From positions 517,974-528,688 of the forward strand of contig JAHNZQ020000172.1 of NCBI GenBank assembly GCA_019155205.2: a stretch of 10,715 bases of DNA, in the 5' to 3' direction. Made by a program: the position numbers and the translations under genes. Within the stretch, counting starts at the first letter, position 1. Each line of letters begins with the position of its first letter. This document shows, piece by piece, positions 1 through 6,095 of the stretch. Origin of the DNA: Gracilaria vermiculophylla (Eukaryota; Rhodophyta; Florideophyceae; Gracilariales; Gracilariaceae). Below the pieces are notes generated by a model. That model saw nothing but the letters and a program-made list of their open reading frames with translations. It searched no databases and was not told where the DNA came from.

Positions 1-291
1 TTCGTGGCGACGGAGCGCGTTCATCTGGCGGAGGGGCCGCTGGACGGGTTTGAGCAGAACCAGGAGCAGAATCTGGGACAGATTGAACTGCCGGTTGCGC
101 TGAGGAAAGGCGTCATCACGCTGGTGCTCGATTTCACGGTGTGCGAGGCGGGCGACGTGTTAAAGCCGGAGCGCGTAAAGGTTCTGGAGCTGCTGGGCAT
201 ACGCATGGCCAATTTTCGCGTACGCCTGCTGTGCCACGACTGCAAGTCAGACGCGTCGTTCGAGGCACTGGCGGGGGCGCGCGCGCGCTGA
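1..291 (+). CDS. MRT4: MRT4 ribosome-assembly factor, C-terminal part (5' end outside window)
   Basis: This is the last 96 codons of a reading frame that is already open at base 1 and stops at TGA 289-291. MRT4 (MRTO4) is a nucleolar paralogue of the stalk protein uL10/P0. It occupies the P0 site on pre-60S ribosomes and is later exchanged for P0. The match rests on the family's C-terminal pattern: an EGPLDGF stretch near the start, then LPVALRKGVITL, a DFTVCEAGDVL stretch, and LELLGIRMANFRVRL. These correspond to the 'EGPL...GLP..L.KGVV.L..D..VC..G..L.PE....L.L.G..MA.F...' order of MRT4 proteins, recalled from memory rather than searched. Third positions are strongly G/C, unlike the A/T-richer repeats downstream. 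The tail is short, without the long acidic tail of animal homologues. No intron is visible. A P0 paralogue is the main alternative, but the VCEAGDVL and MANFRV segments favour MRT4. Confidence 0.8.
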   Translation, partial: FVATERVHLAEGPLDGFEQNQEQNLGQIELPVALRKGVITLVLDFTVCEAGDVLKPERVKVLELLGIRMANFRVRLLCHDCKSDASFEALAGARAR

Positions 292-1024
292 GCGTCGCGA
301 CAAACGGGCGCTGGTTGCGCCGGCGTGCACTATGCGATGCCAGCGGCACGCCTTCAATTCAAAACCTGGCGCGGATGTGGACCAAGCATGCGGCGCATCA
401 CGGCGCACGCGTGGTTGCGAGCGCACAAGAGTCCACGCATGACATCGACGGCGAGCGCGTCAGTGGCGCGTAGCCCGCACCGAGCACCTGCCGTGCGGCG
501 TCGAGCGCCGACTCGTTGGTGGTATTACAACGATTCTGAGATCGCTCTGTGATCGAGAGTACGGGAGGTAAAAACACTAATTGACGATTTGGTTGCGGTA
601 AGAGAGCCTGTGGTGGACAATGCATGAGCAAGAGTAGAAGCGGGCTGGAGGGATGCATAGCCGGAGGGAAGCGCGGAGGGTGTATGAGAACGGCGAAAGC
701 TGCCCGATGTACTTCTATGCGATAACGTTCAGAGAGACAGACGCAGAACCCGTGTGCGCGAGGGTTAGTGTTAGTATCGTGCTGTAGTTTGCTCGTGTGT
801 CTAGTGGGTTCTCGAACGTACCCCCACTAGCAGGGGAGTAAACTTCATTTCTACTTACATTCAATGGCCGCTAAACTAGAAACTAGGACAAAACTGCAAT
901 CAACGAATGTCAGGGAGGGCGGGGGGAAGTTCTTTTTTCTAAGAATCAGTAATGCACGCCGAGCAACCATCGCATACTGCAATAATTGCAGATTTTTTGG
1001 TTTTCAATTTCCACGCATTGCGTT
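292..1024. other. Intergenic DNA between MRT4 and the retroelement block
   Basis: No convincing gene is seen. Bases 292-560 are GC-rich and several frames are open by chance, with no recognisable motif. Bases 560-1024 drift to a lower GC content. It probably contains the MRT4 3' UTR, although I find no canonical AATAAA near the stop. One perfect 8-bp inverted repeat (801-808 with 823-830) could form a hairpin. The left edge of the gag-containing element must lie somewhere around 830-1024, but no boundary sequence marks it. Confidence 0.5.
801..830. other. Hairpin-forming inverted repeat
   Basis: CTAGTGGG at 801-808 is the exact reverse complement of CCCACTAG at 823-830, leaving a 14-base loop. 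It lies in the gap between MRT4 and the first retroelement remnant. Its role is unknown. It could be the end of a small element or simply chance. Confidence 0.35.
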
Positions 1025-2566
1025 CTAGCAGGGTGATCTAGCATTTCGAGAACACAGACGATAGGTGGTCTTCGGGTGCGTTGTCAGGTGGTTACGCACC
1101 CTTGCGCGTATCGAGAGAAGGAGTCCCTCGACAAACAAAGACTTCAACCGCCGTTCGGAGTACGTATTCCCACACCGAAGAACCTTCGTCCACAGCTTCT
1201 GTGAGAACTCCGTCTCGGTTGTTCCGGTGTTCTGCCTAAAGGAGGTGACTTTTGCATCAGCATCGGCTATCACCTCGTCCGTGGCGTACCTTTTATGGAG
1301 GAAATTGACTACCTCCGGGTACGTCGTCAAGATCTCCGTTCCAGGATCATCCACAATGGTGCTCTGCCCCGTGAGGCGCGGCTGCACCAGCGCGTGCGCT
1401 TGGCCTGTGAGGTAGAACTGAAAGCACCAGACGGCGGCACCTTCATGGACACCATTGGTGTCACACGCCGAACAGAAGAGCGTAAGAAAATTCAACACCG
1501 AGATTGGGTCTTCGCCTGAATAGAAGTGCTTCTTAATTTGAATATCCATACGGCGCCGCATCTTCGTGAGTCGGTTAGCGACCTACGTGTGGTAAAGTGT
1601 GGAGCGGTCATTCCGCCTGTAGGTGCTATAATCCACCACTTTTGCGAAGAGGTCGTTGAGCGGGACGACCTTTCTGACGCTTCTGCTCTTCTCCTCGGGA
1701 GGTATACTGTCGTCCAAGCTGGAGCTGTTTACGGATTCAGAGTCGCAGCTTCTCTCCCAATCGGTGTCTCGCTTTCTTCTTTTCTCCCTCCGTTTCTTTC
1801 TTCTTCTTTCCTTGAGGTGGTCTGGGTTGCTGACGATACCCATGTTATCCCGATCCACCCGAAGAGTATCCTGTCCTTCTCTTCTTAGGTGAACTTCTTC
1901 GTGACCGCTATTCTGTTTTTCTCCGCTGGACGTCAGGTCCAGACGGTGAATAGCAAGATTCCTGAGGTGGTCCCGTTTCTCAACGGCAGTATCCTTTCCT
2001 CCTTTGGCGTAGGGGGTGACAGTATCCTTTCCTTCTCTGCCCGGGGTCACCTTAGTGGTTGATTGAGGGAACCTCTCCTGTACGGATGAATGACTTTGGA
2101 ACGCCGCTGCGGGGAGCAGCTGCGCGGTTTGTGAGCGATCCTCCGCATGGATAACATATGAGATCACCTCGAGGAAGGGGTCGGTATCCAGCAAAGCATC
2201 CACAGCTCGGTGAGCGCTCTCCATTGCGATGTCCTGCACAAGGGCGTGGCGGTGCGCTCCGAGGTGGATTTCAACATCTGCAGGAATTCTTTCGACCAGC
2301 TCTTGTGAGAGTCAATCCCTAAGGCGCGGGGCCAGCGACTCCAGGAGGGAGTTAGCCTCCGGGTGTTCCCGTCCCTGCAGCTCCTGAGGTGGCGGCTGCG
2401 ATGCCGTGTGCGGTTCTTCAACCTCCACTTCGGCGTTCTCCAGAGGTGCTGCGGGGGATTCCGCTTGCCTCCGATCATGCATTCACCTTAGGCGATTCCT
2501 GAAACGCTCCACGGAGGAGCCAGGATTCCGAAGGAGACTTTCAGGGTCCTCCATTTTAGTGGCCAT
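1025..2566 (-). pseudogene. gag: Ty3/Gypsy-like gag, one frame with internal stops
   Basis: Read on the minus strand from an ATG at 2566-2564, one frame runs 513 codons to a TAG at 1027-1025 without any frameshift. It is interrupted by TGA at 2485-2483 (codon 28), TGA at 2314-2312 (codon 85) and TAG at 1585-1583 (codon 328). The N-terminal third is acidic and Pro/Gln-rich. Codons around 280-300 hold a very basic helix (KERRRKKRREKRRK). The segment after codon 350 reads like a retrotransposon capsid domain: SVLNFLTLFCSACDTNG, AAVWCFQFYLTGQAHALVQ, VVNFLHKRYATDEV, and an FSQKLW...LKSLFVEGLL helix pair. No CCHC zinc knuckle, protease or reverse transcriptase follows, so the element is cut off near 1025. 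It sits just downstream of a primer-binding site and LTR1 in the same direction, as expected for gag. The capsid call is by pattern, not by search. Confidence 0.65.
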
Positions 2567-2799
2567 CTCCTGGGGCGCGCTGCGCGTGCTGCGCCCACCA
2601 ACGGAGTCGGTTACTTAAGGATCCCGTAGTGTGGTTTCCATGGACTGTTTTGAGGGGCCCATAGAGGAGTAGGTCGGAGGTGATTTGCTTCCACTTCCAA
2701 ATAACCCTAAGGAAGAATTCCACTGTTAGGGGTTGGTCGTTGCAAACTTAAAACACGGTTCTGCTGTGACTTGTGCGAATCCTTTAGAACTGTGACCTT
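2567..2799 (-). other. Retroelement 5' leader between primer-binding site and gag
   Basis: About 230 bases separate the primer-binding site from the gag start codon on the minus strand. No coding potential is seen on either strand. This is the normal position of the leader and packaging region in an LTR retrotransposon. Confidence 0.45.
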
Positions 2800-2815
2800 C
2801 TAAGTCGGGAGACCA
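2800..2815 (-). promoter_or_regulatory. Candidate tRNA primer-binding site
   Basis: On the minus strand the 16 bases TGGTCTCCCGACTTAG start two bases inside the inner end of LTR1. The TGG start is the complement of the CCA end of a tRNA, and the 1-3 base gap is usual for Ty3/Gypsy and Copia elements. It fixes LTR1 as the 5' LTR of a minus-strand element. I cannot say which tRNA it matches. Confidence 0.55.
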
Positions 2816-2817
2816 GT

Positions 2818-3370
2818 TGTGGTACTATAAGCCCTCCTCTCGAGATAGTGTAGCACAACGTCCGTTAAGTGTTTCTGTTGATTCCAAAGGCGCGTATTCC
2901 TAAAGGTGGTCTCCGGTATCTGCTGTCGCGAGCCGAGGGAATTCTGAAAGGGGATCCGCAAACATCAAGCGGAGGAGGAGGTTTACTGGGAGGACAATGC
3001 TCCTACAGGCGCTGCTATGATGCGACCTGGGGATCGGCGGCTGAGAAACCTGCGTTGATCTACAAGAGACTCCAACCGAAAAAGTAGATGAATACTCAAG
3101 GGTGCTTGCCTTTACTTCCCAAGAGGTCGAGCTCAGCCGGCAGATTAAGTATCAAGCCGGGAGCCCGCCTCGGCAGGTCTCGCTACTGTTCGAATTGCCT
3201 GCATAAATTATCTAAAGTAAATAATAATTCTACCGTGCCTCAACGATACTGTAGCGGACGCGGGCGAGATTATTCACCACGTGGCCCAGCTAATAAAATA
3301 AGAGCCCTCCTTAGGAATATTACACCATGAGGCCAAACCACCCTATTCCCGTAGAAGCCACTGTACTACA
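2818..3370 (-). repeat. LTR1, 553-bp long terminal repeat (5' LTR of the minus-strand element)
   Basis: This 553-base segment recurs in reverse orientation at 8417-8969 (LTR2), again 553 bases, and its left end recurs at 10591 (LTR3). It is bounded by TGTGGTA on the left and TACTACA on the right, an imperfect TG...CA terminal inverted repeat. A hand alignment with LTR2 shows about 56 mismatches and no gaps, roughly 90% identity. Sense is minus, judged from the adjoining primer-binding site and gag. It contains a CCACGTGG palindrome (3277-3284) that LTR2 shares. The five bases on either side (CCAGT and GAGGA) do not match, so there is no target duplication here. That fits an LTR joined to internal sequence on the left and to a foreign or rearranged flank on the right. 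Confidence 0.85.
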
Positions 3371-4057
3371 GAGGAGAAAGAAGTCCTCCCCATGACCGTA
3401 CCGGAATTCCTGAAGGAGCAGAGTACGGATGCGTACTGCAAGAAGTGCCTCGCCACTGTGGGGAGTTTGACATCGTCATTCGACGTCGACCGACACGGCG
3501 TGCTTGTACGCCGCGCCCCCCTTAATGGAGCTCTCCAAAAGGTGGTCCCGACGAAGTTACGGGTGAGAGTGTTGTATCTTTCGCTCTATCCACGCCCCGC
3601 CGGGCACCTCAGTTGATCTCGGATGTATTTCACAATGCGGAGGGAGTTCTACTGGCCGAACATGGTTAACGACGCCTTCCAAACGGTGGCGGACTGATAT
3701 TCCTGCGCTGCCGCAAGGGGGTGTATACGGAAACACTGGACGCCGCTCACGCTGTTCCCACGTCCAGGACCGTTGGAATTGCGGCCATGGACATCGTGAG
3801 TCCTCTCCCCAAGACGGAGCGAGGGCACCGATTTATCCTCGTGATCACGGATCGCTTTTCCAAGATCACGCGTGGCCATGCCCCTCCGGAGCATTACTGC
3901 AGCAGTCATTGCCGACGCCTTTCTGGAGCATTGGGTTTACCCCTACGAGTTACCGTTGTAGCTCCTTACAGAAAATGGACCCCAGTTCGCGGCGAAACTC
4001 TTCAGTGCCATCTCCGGGATGCTGGGGATGAAGCAGTTGTTTACAACCGCCTATCAC
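3371..4057 (+). pseudogene. pol: Integrase of a Ty3/Gypsy pol, zinc-binding and first catalytic part
   Basis: The sequence starts in the middle of pol exactly at the outer end of LTR1. The order is a linker (VLPMTVPEFLKEQSTDAY), an FDVDRHGVLVR strand, a remnant HHCC zinc finger (LYLSLYPRPAGH, then MRREFYWPNMVND and CAAARG), and the catalytic core (AAMDIVSPLPKT, FILVITDRFSKIT, ENGPQF, FTTAYH). The first Asp codon is 3790-3792. The second catalytic position is GAA (Glu) at 3971-3973 instead of Asp, and the first zinc-finger His is Leu. Stops at 3614 (TGA), 3693 (TGA) and 3959 (TAG), plus frame changes near 3780 and 3890, break it. It ends at the conserved Tyr-His (4052-4057), where an 882-base insertion interrupts it. 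Protease, reverse transcriptase and RNase H are absent from the window. Confidence 0.8.
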
Positions 4058-4349
4058 CTATTGGAGGTCAGACGGGCAAGGGAAAGTTGAGGGGATACAA
4101 AGGAAGTTTGCCAGCTCAGGCTTGGATTTACTTAAAGGTGCCTCGACCACGACTTATATAGTGGCTCGGTCACACCGACTAGGTTGCATTAGAAATTACA
4201 CTAAAAAGGCGAGACACTCAATACTACCAATCATATTGTAACATGACATAAATGTACTAGCCAAAATTCAATAATGCTTACAACAGCAAGGCACAACAAG
4301 GCATGACTGTTCCGTACACTCACGAGACCATGACAATGCACAAATTCAC
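4058..4349 (+). repeat. Repeat X, copy 1
   Basis: It begins CTATTGGAGGTCAG and ends near GCACAAATTCAC. The same sequence, diverged and with small gaps, lies in reverse orientation at 8976-9301. Shared landmarks include the GGATTTACTT block, TATATAGTGGC, the CAAGGCACAA/GGCATGA block and the end sequence. Both copies start at the same base. The first ~130 bases keep a short open stretch in both copies with a VE..QRKFA motif, so it may carry the tail of an old coding region. No known family is assigned. Confidence 0.75.
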
Positions 4350-4353
4350 TCAA

Positions 4354-4428
4354 CTGTTAGAAAACAGATGAGCTATTTGCGCTATACTCTCTTGTGACAC
4401 AGGGCGTACAGTTCACCATTTGAACTAT
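4354..4428 (+). repeat. 75-bp perfect direct repeat, left unit
   Basis: It is base-for-base identical to 4584-4658, beginning CTGTTAGAAAACAG and ending CCATTTGAACTAT. The units are 155 bases apart. Perfect identity contrasts with the ~90% identity between LTRs here, pointing to a recent duplication or gene conversion. Confidence 0.9.
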
Positions 4429-4530
4429 AAACACGCCCCCTTGCCCTGTACTTCCTTACAGAACGAGACCTCGAGCTTACAGTAGCCAATCTTCACTACT
4501 GCTGTACACGTGTACAATTTCTCAGGCCTA

Positions 4531-4575
4531 GGTCACTTCTGGGAATTGAACCCAAGGTCCTAGCGTTTAGCTGGG
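4531..4575 (-). other. tRNA-like 3' half with Pol III B-box (SINE-like)
   Basis: On the minus strand, 4555-4539 folds as a T-arm: five pairs (one G-U) closing the seven-base loop TTCAATT. It contains GGTTCAATTCC, an exact match to the B-box consensus GGTTCRANNCC. Upstream, 4575-4559 forms an anticodon-arm-like hairpin (CCCAG/CTAGG, one mismatch) with a seven-base loop in which T33 is conserved. Only three bases separate the arms. The D-arm and 5' acceptor are not convincing: the 75-bp repeat lies where they should be, with only a weak A-box-like TAGCGCAAATAG. It is best read as a tRNA-derived SINE fragment or decayed tRNA, not a working tRNA gene. Confidence 0.45.
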
Positions 4576-4583
4576 CCCATAAC

Positions 4584-4658
4584 CTGTTAGAAAACAGATG
4601 AGCTATTTGCGCTATACTCTCTTGTGACACAGGGCGTACAGTTCACCATTTGAACTAT
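4584..4658 (+). repeat. 75-bp perfect direct repeat, right unit
   Basis: It is identical to 4354-4428. The two units flank the tRNA-like segment. TCAA occurs just before the left unit (4350-4353) and overlapping the end of the right unit (4658-4661), a possible 4-bp target duplication for the whole 4354-4657 block. On the minus strand this unit lies immediately upstream of the tRNA-like half. Confidence 0.9.
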
Positions 4659-4939
4659 CAAGATCAACCACCTTACACTCTCTGTATTCCGCCACCACTC
4701 GTGTCCATACAGCAATGTGTGTGTATAGTTCCCATGAAGAGGCACATTACACTAGACCATATCTGGTGTAAATTGAGCTGAGTATACAATGTATACACCT
4801 GGAAACAATATGGTGGTGAACAACGTGCCGAATAGCACAGCTGCACACGTGTGCGACACAAAGTCAACATTCAACACAGCCCATGGTCCCCGGAACGTTT
4901 AGTTGTCTGTGACAGCACAGGCACCCTATCCAACATAAC
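4659..4939. other. Right part of the 882-bp insert, no recognisable content
   Basis: No coding region is supported. It contains the perfect palindrome GCACACGTGTGC at 4843-4854, which shares its ACACGTGT centre with another palindrome at 4503-4516 in the same insert. If repeat X continues here, the second copy cannot show it, because that copy is cut off by LTR2. Confidence 0.4.
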
Positions 4940-5878
4940 CCCCAGACAAACGGACAGGCGGAAAAGTTCAACAAGACCATCGCCTCGTGGCTAAAGCAAT
5001 ACGTCGCGGACCACCAGAAGGATTGGGACGCATATGTGGGACCCCTGACGTATGCATACAACCTACAGGTGCACCGCTCCACGGGGACCGCTCCTTTCAA
5101 CTTAGTGCTCTCGCGCGTACCGCCAAGTGCCGTCATCACGGCACGCGCTACGGCGCACCCGGCGGATGGGCCACAGACGCCAACAGCGGCAAAAGCCAAA
5201 CGCTCCATCCTAAGGCGATATGAGAACGCACTCTCCCTCGCGAAGGAGAGACTCAACGCCTCGCAGAGGAGATACAAACAGGACTTTGCCCGAAAGGTTA
5301 TAGAAGGCCCTCACCTGAAGGAAAGGGACGAGGTTTTCTTCGACAAACCCAAGGAAACTCCGATGAACCACCGGACGTCACGCGCAAGTAAGCGCCGACC
5401 ACGTCAGGGCCCTTCTAAGTCCTTGCCACCTATAGGGATACTATCGCCATTGAGGTGAACGGGCTCAGAGATGTCGTTTCCCTTGATAGGGTGACGATAG
5501 TCCCAACGCCCAGCCTTTCAGGAATGCCCGCTACCCCACCTCAGAGACAACGCGCGGAAATTCCTCATCCGACCAACTCAGGCGCGACGATACTACGGGA
5601 TGCTGGGAACCGCATCACCGCTTTCGGTGAACCAATCCGGGAGACTCCCGGTGCCATCCTGACCCCTGAAGGTGAAATCATCTACGCGGTGGACCATATC
5701 GTCTCCCATCGACAAACCCCTGCAGGAATACTGTACCGCGTCCGCTGGTATGGGTACACCTCGAAGGACGACACGGAAGAACCTCCGGAACATTTCCCGG
5801 AGAACGTCCTTAGGCGATACCCTGCCAATCTGGTGCGGCAATGCCCCTTATTAAGGCGCTTCCGTTTAGGAAAGGGGG
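4940..5878 (+). pseudogene. pol: Integrase C-terminal part with GPY/F-like module and chromodomain
   Basis: It continues the integrase after the insertion. PQTNGQAEKFNKT carries the third catalytic residue (Glu, GAA at 4961-4963). WDAYVGPLTYAYN, VHRSTGTAPFNLVLSR and RRYKQDFARKV are typical of Ty3/Gypsy integrase tails. A GPY/F-like GPSKSL sits at 5408-5425, then a frameshift near 5430 leads into VNGLRDVVSLDRVTIVP. A chromodomain occupies about 5671-5820 (YAVDHIVSHRQ, LYRVRWYGY, DTEEPPEHFPENVLRRY). Chromodomains of this kind target integration to marked chromatin. The Trp expected in the DTWEP motif is Glu here (5776-5778). After another frame change near 5840, the end reads MPLIKALPFRKGG, with the last codons lying inside the polypurine tract. 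It is non-functional because of the insertion and frameshifts. Confidence 0.8.
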
Positions 5879-5884
5879 AGGGGG
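5868..5884 (+). promoter_or_regulatory. Polypurine tract, inner copy
   Basis: AGGAAAGGGGGAGGGGG lies at the end of pol. The 14 bases TTTAGGAAAGGGGG (5865-5878) recur exactly at 8401-8414, where they abut LTR2. A polypurine tract primes plus-strand DNA synthesis and normally sits directly against the 3' LTR. Here no LTR follows, and unrelated sequence begins at 5885. Confidence 0.55.
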
Positions 5885-6095
5885 CCCCCGACCGGAGTGG
5901 TTTTCGCCTCCGCAGTCTATCCCCAACCTGGAGTTCTCCTTTTTGCCTTCAGGATGCCGTGTTCGCTTTCCGCATGCTCCCACGGCGGCACGCTGTGTCG
6001 TTACGCACGCGGGCATGGGCGATGCATGTTTGAACTACCGTTCTTGTCGATTCTGCTCCATCCGAAGGATCTTTTATTGGTCAGGGTCTTATTAC
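5885..6095. other. Short gap between inner polypurine tract and antisense ORF
   Basis: About 210 bases lie between the inner polypurine tract and the stop codon of the minus-strand frame. Nothing recognisable is present. In the direction of the antisense ORF it would be its 3' flank. Confidence 0.4.

Larger units (their letters stand above)
4058..4939 (+). mobile_element. 882-bp insertion splitting the integrase
   Basis: Integrase homology stops after Tyr-His at 4057 and resumes with Pro-Gln-Thr-Asn-Gly-Gln at 4940, in the same frame. Removing 4058-4939 leaves 35 residues between the second catalytic position and the final Glu, the canonical D,D35E spacing, which supports these exact ends. 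The last five bases of the left flank (ATCAC) resemble the last five of the insert (ATAAC), possibly an eroded 5-bp target duplication. The insert is composite: repeat X (4058-4349), a 75-bp direct-repeat unit with a tRNA-like segment (4354-4658), and about 280 bases without recognisable content. No transposase or other protein is encoded, so it is non-autonomous or a nested remnant. Confidence 0.65.

Noticed and set aside
134..658. Several ORFs of 70-110 codons overlapping and following the MRT4 end
   Set aside because: They overlap each other on both strands in GC-rich DNA and show no motif. They look like shadows or chance.
2869..3330. Two ORFs (72 and 80 codons) as genes
   Set aside because: They lie wholly inside LTR1, antisense to the element, and recur in LTR2. 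The open frame may simply reflect absence of gaps. They are recorded as an LTR property rather than as genes.
4531..4658. A functional tRNA gene on the minus strand
   Set aside because: The 3' half folds well, but the D-arm and 5' acceptor strand are missing at the right spacing, the variable loop is only three bases and the anticodon arm has a mismatch.
4354..4658. CRISPR array from the two 75-base repeats
   Set aside because: There are only two units, too long, with a 155-base tRNA-like spacer in a eukaryotic retroelement context.
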